Shown here piece after piece: positions 34,779-43,470 of a stretch of 64,000 nt of DNA. The notes under the pieces were generated by a model that saw only the letters and a program-made list of their open reading frames with translations, was not told the DNA's origin and searched no databases. The stretch comes from BP-464 sp045805505 (GTDB lineage Bacteria > Actinomycetota > Thermoleophilia > Solirubrobacterales > Solirubrobacteraceae). The position numbers and the translations under genes were made by a program. Where the stretch lies: assembly GCA_045805505.1 (NCBI GenBank), contig JBJMLA010000104.1, positions 1 through 64,000 on the forward strand, read 5' to 3'. Numbering within the stretch: the stretch's first letter is position 1; every line of letters starts with the position of its first letter.

Positions 34779-35122
34779 GCGGAGGAAGCTTGCCAGCGCT
34801 CGACGGTAAACCGCTGAGACGGCGACGCACGGCCGCTCGTATCGAGCTTGACGCCCTCAGCCCTCAGGAGCTCCCGAACGCTTGAAGCATCAGCCGGTAT
34901 GCCTGGGCCTGCTGGACGAAACGCATCCGGCACGAGGCCGTCGACGCGCAGAACGCGGTAGACGCGAGCAACCTGGTCACCCCTACGACGGAGCCATTCA
35001 CCGATGGCTTGGGCGCCACGTTCGTTGCCGGCGGCGGTCGCTACGTCCTTGTAGGCCGTCCAGTTGCCGGTCGGCACGGCCTCGATGAAAGCCGCTGCCT
35101 TTCCAAAGTCCATACTCGACAC
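34775..35122 (-). CDS. Alkyltransferase-like (MGMT-fold) DNA-binding protein
   Basis: The 115-residue protein starts at ATG 35122. It has the compact winged-helix pattern of O6-alkylguanine alkyltransferase DNA-binding domains (FIEAVPTGNWTAYKDVATAA, AIGEWLRRRG, VYRVLRVDG). The PCHRV active-site loop of true methyltransferases is replaced by VARVYRVLR with no cysteine, as in non-catalytic alkyltransferase-like proteins that bind modified DNA. The C-terminal tail (about 75-115) looks like a second small domain. It overlaps the DUF262-RAMA nuclease gene by 4 bp, so it is probably a DNA-recognition partner of that nuclease. Confidence 0.72.
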   Translation of the reverse strand: MSSMDFGKAAAFIEAVPTGNWTAYKDVATAAGNERGAQAIGEWLRRRGDQVARVYRVLRVDGLVPDAFRPAGPGIPADASSVRELLRAEGVKLDTSGRASPSQRFTVERWQASSA

Positions 35123-35376
35123 GAGCCAGATTCAAGCGCTTCCGCAAAGCACTTGCTCTTCTGGCAGCACAGCTTTCGCATGCGCCTGCCGATCACGAGC
35201 TCCTCTTGGCTGCAAATCCAATCCACGGGACACCATCAGCCGCCGCATAGCGCCCACCACGAAACCGGACACACCGCTGGCACCCGGGTGCGACCGTGCA
35301 ACTCGTTGCACCTGGGTGCAAGTCTGTGTCCTCTGTAAGAGCGGTCGGTGGCTGCTCATCCTTAGAGCGTTGCCGG
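35123..35376. other. Intergenic region upstream of the alkyltransferase-like/DUF262 genes
   Basis: No gene is supported in these 254 bp. It should hold the promoter of the minus-strand pair starting at 35122. It contains a short direct repeat, GTGCAACTCGTTGCACCTGG followed by GTGCAAG, with GTTGCAC/GTGCAAC as an imperfect inverted repeat at about 35290-35320. This may be an operator. Confidence 0.4.
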
Positions 35377-35736
35377 CTACGGATCAGGATGTTCGAACGC
35401 CTGCTGCGCGTCGTGTGGGCTCATGCGTAGCTGCTGACCGACTCGGTACCAGGAGCTGCCTGCGTCCATGGCCATCCTTGAAAGTCGTGCTGCAATCTCG
35501 GTGAGCTCGTCGATCTGCTCGCGAACCGAAGCAAGGGCGTCGAGCGACTGATCTTCGAGCGGTGCGTCCGGGTCGATCCGCTCAACCCCGGGGGCGTGCC
35601 GGCGTTTGATCTCTGCTTCGACTAGGCGCCCGAGGTACGTGGAGACGGCGATCCCGCGGCGCAGCGCGAGTAGGCGGAACGCGTCCCAGGCCTCGGCGTC
35701 GACTGCAACGCGTGCCGACGGATATGGGCTAGGCAT
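35377..35736 (-). CDS. Small DNA-binding-like protein beside the integrase
   Basis: The 119-residue protein starts at ATG 35736, overlapping the integrase stop by 8 bp. The N-terminal third (VAVDAEAWDAFRLLALRRGI, then STYLGRLVEAEIKRR) has the strand-helix-helix pattern of ribbon-helix-helix proteins. The C-terminus (SSWYRVGQQLRMSPHDAQQA) resembles the short helix-turn-helix tail common in small actinobacterial proteins. A coiled middle (about 65-90) could dimerise. A regulator of island genes or a recombination directionality factor are both possible. I cannot choose between them. Confidence 0.55.
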   Translation of the reverse strand: MPSPYPSARVAVDAEAWDAFRLLALRRGIAVSTYLGRLVEAEIKRRHAPGVERIDPDAPLEDQSLDALASVREQIDELTEIAARLSRMAMDAGSSWYRVGQQLRMSPHDAQQAFEHPDP

Positions 35737-36904
35737 CGCCGCGCGCCTCGGCCCGCGCTCGCTCGATCCACTCTGTGATGTCGACCGGCTCCGCGCGCCG
35801 GTGCTCGGCGAACACGTGCGCGTAGGTGTTGAGCGTCATCGTCGGCGCGTGACCGAGCTGGTCGGCGAGCTCGACGATGGAGGTCTTCTGCTCGCGGATC
35901 AACAGCGAGGCGAAGGAGTGGCGCAGGTCGTACGGACGGGGGTGTCCAAGGCCGGCGCGATCAGCGCATGGGAAGAACCGCCGATTGCGCCAGTTGTCCC
36001 AGTCGTCCCCCCTCCACGGCGTTTCGTCGGCGCGGGCGAAGATCAGGGCGTCAGGCTCGGTCAGCTTCGCCTGTTCGAACCACCGCTCCAGATCGGACGC
36101 CAGTGGACTGAGCAGGTCCACGGTGCGGAAGTTGCGACCGGTCTTCTGAACTTTCAGGTCGCCGTCGCTCACGGCCTGTTCGATGAGGATCGTGTTCTCA
36201 CGGATGTGACGGCGCTCGAGGCCGAGCGCCTCCCCTGGCCGGAGACCGGCATAAGCCAGAACGCTGACCAGGGTCGCCGACCGCAGATCACCGTCGCGTC
36301 CGATTTCCGCTCGCAGCTTCTCGACGGCCTCCGGCGCCAGCGGCTGGACGGCGCGCCGCCGGCCCTGTCGCGGCTTGCGGACGACACTGACCGGGTTGGC
36401 GGATGCCTCACCCCATTCGATCGCGACGGAATACATCGCCTGGAGGAGAGTCATCGCGCGGCGGATCGCCTCGGGCCCGACGCCTTCAGCAACGAGCTCG
36501 GCGCGCCACTGGCTGACCATCCTCGGCTTGAGGGCGTCGAGCGGCAGCGAGCCGAAGCGCGGCTCGAGCCGCGTCCGAAACTGGCGCTCGTACTCCTTGA
36601 CGGTGTTGCGCTGCAGCCGCACGCGAGCGTCAGCGATCCACGACTGCCAGAACATTGCGATCGTGTATCCCGACGGCTCGGGCTCGGCCGCCGGCGCGCC
36701 GGCCGTGGGCACGCCCGCGCCACCGCGCGACTTCTCGAGCACGATGCGCGCCCGCTCGAACTCGGCCTCCTCCTTCGACGCGCACGTCTTGCGCCGGCGC
36801 TTGCCGAACACGTCGTACCAGCGCAACGAGAAAGTCTCGGTGAACGTGCCGTCAGCCAGTTCGTAGCGGCGGACCTCGATGAACGGCTCCTGACTACGAG
36901 GCAT
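35729..36904 (-). CDS. Tyrosine recombinase/integrase of the island
   Basis: I start at ATG 36904 (391 residues), which overlaps the excisionase-like gene by 11 bp. Residues about 1-60 form the arm-binding-type N-terminus, 70-170 the SAM-like core-binding domain (FWQSWIADARVRLQRNT). The catalytic domain follows: Arg in AYAGLRPGEALGLERR, the box II segment PYDLRHSFASLL (Tyr replaces the usual first His), LGHAPTMTLNTYAHVF with the nucleophilic Tyr. It should catalyse insertion and excision at the tRNA-Thr site, recognised through the 20-bp repeat that lies within 450 bp. It appears intact, so the island may still be mobile if both ends are functional. Confidence 0.95.
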   Translation of the reverse strand: MPRSQEPFIEVRRYELADGTFTETFSLRWYDVFGKRRRKTCASKEEAEFERARIVLEKSRGGAGVPTAGAPAAEPEPSGYTIAMFWQSWIADARVRLQRNTVKEYERQFRTRLEPRFGSLPLDALKPRMVSQWRAELVAEGVGPEAIRRAMTLLQAMYSVAIEWGEASANPVSVVRKPRQGRRRAVQPLAPEAVEKLRAEIGRDGDLRSATLVSVLAYAGLRPGEALGLERRHIRENTILIEQAVSDGDLKVQKTGRNFRTVDLLSPLASDLERWFEQAKLTEPDALIFARADETPWRGDDWDNWRNRRFFPCADRAGLGHPRPYDLRHSFASLLIREQKTSIVELADQLGHAPTMTLNTYAHVFAEHRRAEPVDITEWIERARAEARGDA

Positions 36905-37136
36905 TGCTGAACACCCACCGATCGAGATCAGCCGGACGGATGCGGTAGCCGCCGCGAGTGCTTCCACCGCCGCGGACCCGGCCGGCGCGCAGCTCTCCGC
37001 CGAGGATGGCTCTTCGGATCGTGCGCTCGCAGCAACGGACTCGCTCCGCCGCCTCGGCGACGGTCAGATACTCGACCGAGAAACGTGGCTCCTCGGCTTG
37101 CGTCGTGAACTCCAGGCCCAGCTGTTCGTGGCTCAT
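36894..37136 (-). CDS. Excisionase-like helix-turn-helix protein
   Basis: I choose ATG 37136 (80 residues); the frame is open back into the tRNA, but only this start gives a typical protein. The sequence YLTVAEAAERVRCCERTIRR followed by RAGRVRGGGSTRGGYRI is the MerR/excisionase-type winged helix (HTH_17). The family bends DNA at att sites and biases the integrase towards excision, or acts as a regulator. It lies directly upstream of the integrase and overlaps it, and it is 89 bp from the inverted repeat at 37225-37263, a probable binding site. Confidence 0.8.
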   Translation of the reverse strand: MSHEQLGLEFTTQAEEPRFSVEYLTVAEAAERVRCCERTIRRAILGGELRAGRVRGGGSTRGGYRIRPADLDRWVFSNAS

Positions 37137-37224
37137 AGATGCAGTCGACCTCCTCACTGCACTAAGTCGCGCGAACCGCGGACCACCCCCTCCCCAACAT
37201 GTCCCGAGAGGACCGTGAAGGCCG

Positions 37225-37263
37225 TTACCGGTCCCGTTTCCTGCCCCGGTATGGGACCGGTAA
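37225..37263. repeat. Island-end repeat, right copy, with 11-bp inverted repeat
   Basis: TTACCGGTCCC (37225-37235) and GGGACCGGTAA (37253-37263) form a perfect 11-bp inverted repeat separated by 17 bp. The segment 37241-37263 is nearly identical to 6578-6601 near the other island end. It lies between the excisionase-like gene and the att-like repeat, so it is a likely integrase arm or excisionase site. It could also be an operator for the excisionase/integrase genes. Confidence 0.65.
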
Positions 37264-37292
37264 ATCGAAAGAGGAAGGGCCTTGAAACGACA

Positions 37293-37316
37293 AAGACCCC
37301 GCATTTGCAGGGTCTT
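37293..37316 (-). terminator. Probable terminator of tRNA-Thr
   Basis: Arms AAGACCC and GGGTCTT (7 bp) flank a 10-nt loop about 7 bp after the tRNA 3' end on the minus strand, followed by a T-rich stretch (TTGTCGTTT). It lies on the island side of the att-like repeat, so the element appears to have brought a terminator with it. Confidence 0.65.
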
Positions 37317-37322
37317 CGCAAG

Positions 37323-37395
<73 letters not shown>

Positions 37396-37449
37396 GTAGC
37401 GGGCCAGTCTAGCCAGCAAGTTTCCCGGGCGCCTTTCGTTCTGGGAGTC

Positions 37450-39118
37450 GTGCGCTCCCACCTCGCTCTTCCCCTCACGCTGCTCGCCCTCGCCGCCCCG
37501 GCGACCGCCACGGCGACCGTCACGACCAACGACGTGACGATCCCGGCCAGCGACGGCGTCAGCCTTGTCGGCGACGTCTACCTGCCGGCCGACGGCAAGG
37601 GCCGCTACCCGGCCGTCATCGACATGGAGCCCTACGGGCGCTCGAGCTCGACCGACTACGTCAGCGACGGCTACGCGCGGATCAACACCGACGTGCGCGG
37701 CAGCGGCAAGTCGGGCGGCGCACTGTGCCTGCTGTGCGATCGCGAGCAGCAGGACGTCTACGACGTGGTCGAGGGGGCGGCCAAGCAGCCGTGGAGCAAC
37801 GGCAAGGTGGCGCTGTACGGCTACTCCTACAGCGCGATCACGAGCCTGCTCGGCGCGGCCAAGCAGCCGCCGCACCTCCGGGCGATCGTCGCGGGCCATC
37901 CGCCGACCGATCCCTATCGCGACGTGCTGTGGCAGAACGGCATGTTCAACACGAGCTTCGTCGCGGGCTGGTTCGCCGGCCAGACGGGCACGCAGGCGGT
38001 CGGGCTCGGCGCGCAGCCGCAGTACCTCGACCGAGCGCAGCAGCAGTTCGCCGTCGAGACGCACTTGATCCCGCTCTACGGCCCGGTCTACCGCGAGCGG
38101 TCGGTGCTCGCCAAGCTCAAGAAGATCACGGTGCCGGTCTACACCTGGAACGGCTGGCACGACAACTACAGCCGCGGCAACCTGTGGTTCATCGACGGCG
38201 TCGCGTCCAAGCACAAGCTGCTGTGGATCGACGCGAGCACGCACCACGGGACGGGCCAGGCCGGCGAGGTCGGCGCGCCCTACGACGACGGCGGGGCGCC
38301 CGCGCTGAGCGCCGCGCCGCCCAAGGGCGAGGACGTCAGGTGGCTCGACCGCTTCCTCAAGGGCGAACGCAAACGGCATCGAGAAGACGCCGCGCGTCCG
38401 GTATCTCGACATGGGTGATCGCACGTGGCACAGCGCGAAGTCGTGGCGAGCGGTCACCAAACGCAACACGAACCTGTTCCTCAGCGCCGAGAAGAGCGGG
38501 ACGGCGACGCTCTCCCCCAACGACGGCACGCTGGCGTCCAAGGTGCCGGCCGACCGCGCGTCCTACCAGGACTCCTACGTCTACTCGCCCGCCGCCGGCC
38601 TGAGCGTGCCGATCGGCAAGGAGGGCCCCGACGCCTTCGCGCCCTACGTGCCGCTCGATCCGACGATCGACCAGCCGCAGGGCCTGACCTACACGACGCC
38701 GCCGCTCGACAAGGCGCTGGCCCTGGCCGGGCCGAGCGAGCTGCGCTTCTGGGCGGTCACCGAGGCCCAGGACATGGCGTTCGTCGCGCGCCTGATCGAT
38801 GTCGCGCCCGACGGCAGCCAGCAGCTGATCACGCAGGGCTGGCTGCGCGGCAGCTTCCGCCACGTCGACCCGAAGCGCTCACGGCCCGGCAAGCCCTACC
38901 TGCCCGACGACCGCGAGACGCCGGTCGACATCGGGGCCACGACGCTCTACCGCATGGACATCTGGGACGCGGCGCACACGCTCGCCCCCGGGCATCGCCT
39001 GCGGCTGTGGCTCAGCAGCGCCGACACGCCGACCCACGAGCCGCTGCCCTACCCGGGCCGCAACCTGATCTCCCACGACAAGGCGCACCCGTCGCGCCTG
39101 ATCCTCGGGACGCGCTAG
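37450..39118 (+). pseudogene. Secreted CocE/NonD family hydrolase, interrupted by a frameshift
   Basis: A GTG at 37450 opens a frame with a signal peptide and an alpha/beta-hydrolase of the CocE/NonD (X-Pro dipeptidyl-peptidase-like) family: VYLPADGKGRYPAVIDMEPY, VRGSGKSGG, and the nucleophile region VALYGYSYSAIT (G-Y-S-Y-S). After FLKGER the frame changes. Removing one A from the AAA at 38371-38373 restores RNGIEKTPRVRYLDMGDRTW, which joins the second frame (from 38411) carrying the jelly-roll C-terminal domain typical of the family. It therefore looks like one gene with a 1-base insertion, either a true inactivating mutation or a sequencing error. Without it the enzyme would be about 555 residues and exported. 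Confidence 0.85.
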
Positions 39119-39828
39119 CCGACGCTGGTCGTGATCTGAAAGCCGTAGGACAGGCCGAGCGACGGCGCGACCTTCTTGCCCGGGTTGACGACGAGGCGGT
39201 ACTTGCCGCTCTTGAAGCCGCGCGGCGCGACGATCCGCTTGGCGCTGGCGTAGCCGCACGCGTTGCTCTTGCCGAGCGAGAAGCGCCGCAGCACCTTGCC
39301 GCTCTTGGGCTTCGTGACGAACCCGTAGAGCGGCAGGTTGCCGAAGGGCGTGCCGGAGACGCGGACGACGCGGGCCTTGCGCGGGTTGCGCGGCTTGTTC
39401 GAGACGGTCAGCGCGAGGTTGGTGATCAGCGTGCTGCCGACCGGCACGTCGGCGCCGCCGGCACCGAAGTCGGCGACCGAGAGATCGACCTTGCGGCCCT
39501 TGAGCGGATCGATGCTGCCGCCGGGCGGGAACACGTCGGTCAGCTGCGCGGTCGCGTTGCCCGCGGCGTCGAAGGTCCCCGACACCGAGCCGGCCGAGCC
39601 GACGCCCTTGCCGGGCACGGTCGCGGCGAGCAGGAAGTTCGCGCTCGGGGTGCCGCCGGTGATCGTGGCGACGATCGGCTGGGTGCCGGCGGTCGGGACG
39701 TGCGTGTAACACGTGCGGTCGAGCGTGACGGTGACCGCGGACGCGGCGGCAGGCGCCACGGCGAGGGCGGCAAGAGCCAGAGCCAGCGGCGAGACGCCGC
39801 GGCGGGAGCGGGGCGAGAAGTCGAGCAT
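39115..39828 (-). CDS. Secreted protein of unknown function
   Basis: The 237-residue protein starts at ATG 39828. The first 32 residues are a signal peptide (MLDFSPRSRRGVSPLALALA, then APAAASA). The mature part is strand-rich and glycine-rich, with CYTHVPTAGTQPIVATITGG near its N-terminus. The arrangement suggests two immunoglobulin-like beta-sandwich domains, but I cannot name a family. Only two cysteines are present in the mature protein, which could form one disulfide. Its stop codon shares the palindrome CTAG with the convergent hydrolase gene. It diverges from the DUF6351 gene across 79 bp. Confidence 0.7.
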   Translation of the reverse strand: MLDFSPRSRRGVSPLALALAALAVAPAAASAVTVTLDRTCYTHVPTAGTQPIVATITGGTPSANFLLAATVPGKGVGSAGSVSGTFDAAGNATAQLTDVFPPGGSIDPLKGRKVDLSVADFGAGGADVPVGSTLITNLALTVSNKPRNPRKARVVRVSGTPFGNLPLYGFVTKPKSGKVLRRFSLGKSNACGYASAKRIVAPRGFKSGKYRLVVNPGKKVAPSLGLSYGFQITTSVG

Positions 39829-39907
39829 GGCTTCCCTATCCCCCCTCGGGCCATCGCCGGAAACCCCGGCGGCCGAAAATCGGTGCAACACCCGTAGGAT
39901 CCGTCGC

Positions 39908-42019
39908 ATGAGGAGACTGCTCGCTGCCGGGCTGGTGCTGGCCTGCGCCATCACCCCCGCCGCTGCCACCGCCAAGACCACGATCAAGGTGCTGAGCAAT
40001 CGCGCCGACCTGATCTCCGGCGGCGACGCGCTCGTGCGCGTGACCCCGGCGGGCGCGAAGGTCACCGTCAACGGCAAGAACGCGACGAAGCAGTTCGCCA
40101 CGCGGCCCAACGGCCAGTACCTCGCGCTCCTCACCGGCCTCAGGGACGGAGCGAACAGGCTCGTCGCCCGCAAGGGCCGCACCGCCGCGCGGCTGACGAT
40201 CCGCAACCACGCGATCGGCGGCCCCGTCACCGCCGGCCCGCAGATCCAGCCGTGGACCTGCTTCGACGGCTCGATCGACAAGCAGTGCAACCGCCCCGTC
40301 GTCTACACCTTCAAGTACAAGAGCACCAACGGCGGGGCGCTGAAGGACTACGACCCCGACAGCCCCCCGGCCGACGTCGCCACGACGACGACCGACAGCG
40401 GCAAGACGGTGCCGTTCATCGTCCGCCAGGAGCAGGGCACGCTCGACCGCGACCAGTACCGCATCGCCGCGCTGTATGACCCGACCAAGCCGTCGGCGCC
40501 GTGGGCCACGCAGGAGGGCCTCAACCACCGCCTGGTCATCTTCCACGGCTTCAGCTGCGACACGCAGTACATGCAGGCCGACGCGCCCGACGTGCTCAAC
40601 GAGACCGCGCTCGAGCACGGCTTCGTGACGATGAGCCACGCGCTCGACAACGCCGGGCACAACTGCAGCATCGTCACGCAGGCCGAGTCGCTGATCATGA
40701 CCAAGGAGAAGGTCATCGAGGAGTTCGGCCCGATGCGGTGGACGATCGGCAGCGGCTGCTCCGGCGGCTCGCTCGTCCAGCAGCAGGTGGCCAACGCCTA
40801 CCCCGGCCTCTACCAGGCCATCTCGCCGCAGTGCAGCTTCACCGACGCCTGGTCCTCGGCCATGCAGTACGTCAACTACCAGCTGCTGCGCGGCTACTTC
40901 GAGGCCCCGGCCAAGTGGCAGCCGGGCGTGGTGTGGACGCCGAACATGATCGCCGCCGTCGAGGGCCACATCAGCCCCGCCAACGCGATCTCGTTCACCA
41001 CGGTGATCCCGTCGAGCGGCGATCCGAGCCGTTCGTGCCCGGGCATCGCCGACGCCGACGTCTACAACCCCGAGACGAACCCCAAGGGCGTGCGCTGCAG
41101 CTTCCAGGACTACATGAAGAACGTCTTCGGGCCGCGCGACGCCACCGGCTTCGCCGGCCGGCCCGTCGGCAACATCGGCCTGCAGTACGGCCTCAAGCCG
41201 CTGCTCGATCCGAGCATCGCGCCCGACCACCGCATCACGGTCGATCAGTTCCTCGACCTCAACGAGAAGATCGGCTCGTTCGACATCGACTACAACCCGA
41301 TCCCGCAGCGCATGGACGCCGATCGCCCGGCGCTCGACCGCGTCTACAAGAGCGGCGCGGTCAACCAGGGCGACAACCTCGACAAGGTCGCGATCATCGA
41401 CCTGCGCGGGCCGGACCCGGGCGCGTTCCACGACGTCTACCGGACGTACACGATGCGCGCACGGCTGATGCGCAACTTCGGCACCGCCGCCAACCAGATC
41501 CTGTGGCGCGGCGCCGTGCCGCTGGTGGGCGACGCCTCGTTCGCCGACGAGGCGATCCTCGCCCTGGACACGTGGATGGCCGCGGTGGCCAAGGACCCGC
41601 GCTCGCTCTCGCGCGCCAAGAAGATCATCGAGGACAAGCCCGCCGACATCACCGAGCGCTGCACCAACGGCGGCGGCACCGCGATGCCCGCGACGTTCTG
41701 CGACACGACCGTCCTCGCCTACTCCGACCCGCAGCAGGTCGCGGGGATGCCGGAAACCGACGACACGCTGCGCTGCGAGCTCAAGCCCCTCGACAAGGCC
41801 GACTACAAGGGCGTCACGTTCACCGACGCGCAGTGGACGCGGATGACGAAGATCTTCGACAAGGGCGTCTGCGACTTCTCCAAGCCCGGCCTGGGCCGCC
41901 ACCCGACCTCGCCGTGGCAGACCTACCAGGACGCCAATGGCAACGTCATCTACGGCGGCCGCCCGCTCGGCAAGGTCCCGGCCAGCAAGGCCTACAAGGT
42001 CAAGAAGAGGCGGCGCTAG
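39908..42019 (+). CDS. DUF6351 family secreted protein
   Basis: The 703-residue protein starts at ATG 39908 with a signal peptide (MRRLLAAGLVLACAITPAAA). It matches DUF6351, large exported actinobacterial proteins with an alpha/beta-hydrolase-like core: RLVIFHGFSCDTQYM, a nucleophile-elbow-like WTIGSGCSGGSLVQQ (G-x-C/S-x-G) and the later NQGDNLDKVAIIDLRGPDP. A Cys or Ser in that elbow would be the nucleophile if it is a hydrolase. The substrate is unknown. The short beta domain before residue 100 is probably a cell-surface module. It is convergent with the next gene, with both stops in one CTAG. Confidence 0.8.
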   Translation: MRRLLAAGLVLACAITPAAATAKTTIKVLSNRADLISGGDALVRVTPAGAKVTVNGKNATKQFATRPNGQYLALLTGLRDGANRLVARKGRTAARLTIRNHAIGGPVTAGPQIQPWTCFDGSIDKQCNRPVVYTFKYKSTNGGALKDYDPDSPPADVATTTTDSGKTVPFIVRQEQGTLDRDQYRIAALYDPTKPSAPWATQEGLNHRLVIFHGFSCDTQYMQADAPDVLNETALEHGFVTMSHALDNAGHNCSIVTQAESLIMTKEKVIEEFGPMRWTIGSGCSGGSLVQQQVANAYPGLYQAISPQCSFTDAWSSAMQYVNYQLLRGYFEAPAKWQPGVVWTPNMIAAVEGHISPANAISFTTVIPSSGDPSRSCPGIADADVYNPETNPKGVRCSFQDYMKNVFGPRDATGFAGRPVGNIGLQYGLKPLLDPSIAPDHRITVDQFLDLNEKIGSFDIDYNPIPQRMDADRPALDRVYKSGAVNQGDNLDKVAIIDLRGPDPGAFHDVYRTYTMRARLMRNFGTAANQILWRGAVPLVGDASFADEAILALDTWMAAVAKDPRSLSRAKKIIEDKPADITERCTNGGGTAMPATFCDTTVLAYSDPQQVAGMPETDDTLRCELKPLDKADYKGVTFTDAQWTRMTKIFDKGVCDFSKPGLGRHPTSPWQTYQDANGNVIYGGRPLGKVPASKAYKVKKRRR

Positions 42020-42678
42020 CCCAGGACATTGACCGCCCTGGCCACGACGAGACCGAGCGTGGCCAGCGCGGTGACCGACTCGAGCGCCATCACCAGCTTG
42101 GCCGAGTGGGTCAACGGCATCACGTCGGTCGGGCTGAACGCTGTGGCGTTGGTCAGCGACGTGTACAGGTAGTCGCCGAAGCCGGGCCGCCAGCCCGGCG
42201 GAGCGAGGCTCGGGTTCTCCATCTGCGGGAACAGCAGGTCGGGTTGGGCCGTCGGGTCGAGGTGGCGGACGACGGGACCGCCGCGGTCCATCTCCCACAG
42301 CCAGACGGCGAACAGCAGCACGGTCGTCGCCCACAGCAGGACGCCCGAGCCGATCAGCGCGTTGCCGGGCAGCGCCGTCCCGGCCACCAGGCGATGGATC
42401 AGGAGCCCGAGCGAGACGACGTTGGCGGCGGTGACCACGCCGACGACCGCCAGCGAGAACGTGCGGCGCCCGCGGCTGTGCGAGTCCGCGCGGGCCGGAG
42501 CGACCACGACGAGGGCGAGCAGCAGCGCGGCTTCGACGGCCGGCATCGTCCAGCGCGAGCCGATGCTGACCTGCTCGGAGAGCCCGACGTGCAGCGCGAT
42601 GGCTGCCGCGACCGCCAGCTGCGGCGGCCACGTCGGGTCCCCCTTCTCCAGCCGCGCCCGGAGACTGCGCCGTTCCAT
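42016..42678 (-). CDS. Integral membrane protein, DUF1345/ion-channel-like
   Basis: I start at ATG 42678 (220 residues), the first Met after which the composition is protein-like. About five hydrophobic segments are visible (LAVAAAIALHVGL; AALLLALVVVA; SLAVVGVVTAANVVSLGLLI; GVLLWATTVLLFAVWLW; the C-terminal VTALATLGLVVARAV). The segment FGDYLYTSLTNATAFSPTDV, before the last helix, resembles the pore-like region of DUF1345 or two-helix potassium channel proteins, but no TVGYG filter is present. The role is unknown; a small-ion or metabolite channel is a guess. It diverges from the methyltransferase gene with 42 bp between starts. Confidence 0.65.
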   Translation of the reverse strand: MERRSLRARLEKGDPTWPPQLAVAAAIALHVGLSEQVSIGSRWTMPAVEAALLLALVVVAPARADSHSRGRRTFSLAVVGVVTAANVVSLGLLIHRLVAGTALPGNALIGSGVLLWATTVLLFAVWLWEMDRGGPVVRHLDPTAQPDLLFPQMENPSLAPPGWRPGFGDYLYTSLTNATAFSPTDVMPLTHSAKLVMALESVTALATLGLVVARAVNVLG

Positions 42679-42720
42679 GGTCAGCCGGCGGGACACGGCG
42701 GCCAACGCTACCGTCGGCCC

Positions 42721-43470
42721 GTGCCCCGCGTCGACTACGAGCGCCACGGCCTGGGCTACGCCCGCCACCGGCGCCCCGACCCGCGGATCGCCGCCCGCAT
42801 CCACGCCGCGCTCGGTGACGCGCGCAGCGTCGTCAACGTCGGCGCGGGCGCCGGGTCCTACGAGCCCGACGACCGCTGGGTCCTGGCCGTCGAGCCGAGC
42901 ACCGCGATGCGCGCGCAGCGCCCGGTCGGCGCCGCGCCTGCGATCGACGCTCGCGCCGAGGCGCTGCCGCTCGACGACGACAGCGTCGACGCCGCGATGG
43001 CCTGCGTGACCATCCACCACTGGGAGCCGCCGGCGGCGGGGCTGGCCGAGCTGCGCCGAGTGGCGCGCGGCCCGGTCGTCGTGCTGACGTTCGAGCTCGC
43101 CGCGCTGCCCTCCTGGCAGCAGGAGTACCTGGCCGAGGGCCTGGTCATCGAGCGCCCGCGCTTCCCGGCGCTCGACGACGTCGCGGGCTGGCTCGGCGGG
43201 CGCACGCGCATCGAGACGATCCCCACGCCGGCCGACTGCGCCGACGGGTTCTTCGAGGCCTACTGGAACCGGCCCGAGGCGCTGCTCGATCCGGAGATCC
43301 GCGCCTCCCAGTCGATGTGGGCGCTGCTCGACGACGGTGTCGAGCAGCGGATCGTCGAGCGGCTGCGCGGCGCGCTCGAGTCGGGCGCGTGGGACGCCGA
43401 GCACGGCCACCTGCGCGAGCAGGACGCCTTCGACGGCGCCCTGCGGCTCGTGATCTCCGAGCCGGCCTAG
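42721..43470 (+). CDS. Class I SAM-dependent methyltransferase
   Basis: The 249-residue protein starts at GTG 42721. SAM-binding motif I is SVVNVGAGAGSYEP (about residues 37-50), followed by an acidic strand end (VLAVEPSTAM) and a UbiE/BioC-like segment (AEALPLDDDSVDAAMACVTI, about 81-100, then HHWEP). A small molecule is the likely acceptor; the sequence does not show which. There is no membrane segment. The gene converges on the marR-like gene, both ending in one CTAG. Confidence 0.88.
   Translation: MPRVDYERHGLGYARHRRPDPRIAARIHAALGDARSVVNVGAGAGSYEPDDRWVLAVEPSTAMRAQRPVGAAPAIDARAEALPLDDDSVDAAMACVTIHHWEPPAAGLAELRRVARGPVVVLTFELAALPSWQQEYLAEGLVIERPRFPALDDVAGWLGGRTRIETIPTPADCADGFFEAYWNRPEALLDPEIRASQSMWALLDDGVEQRIVERLRGALESGAWDAEHGHLREQDAFDGALRLVISEPA

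Noticed and set aside
37225..37263. Inverted repeat as insertion-sequence end
   Set aside because: No transposase anywhere in the window; the repeat pairs with 6578-6601 near the other island end.
39836..42631. Minus-strand frame of 931 codons opposite the DUF6351 gene
   Set aside because: Runs across two unrelated real genes and has no protein-like composition.
40501..42720. Plus-strand extension of the methyltransferase frame
   Set aside because: Overlaps the DUF6351 gene in another frame; the methyltransferase fold begins at 42721.
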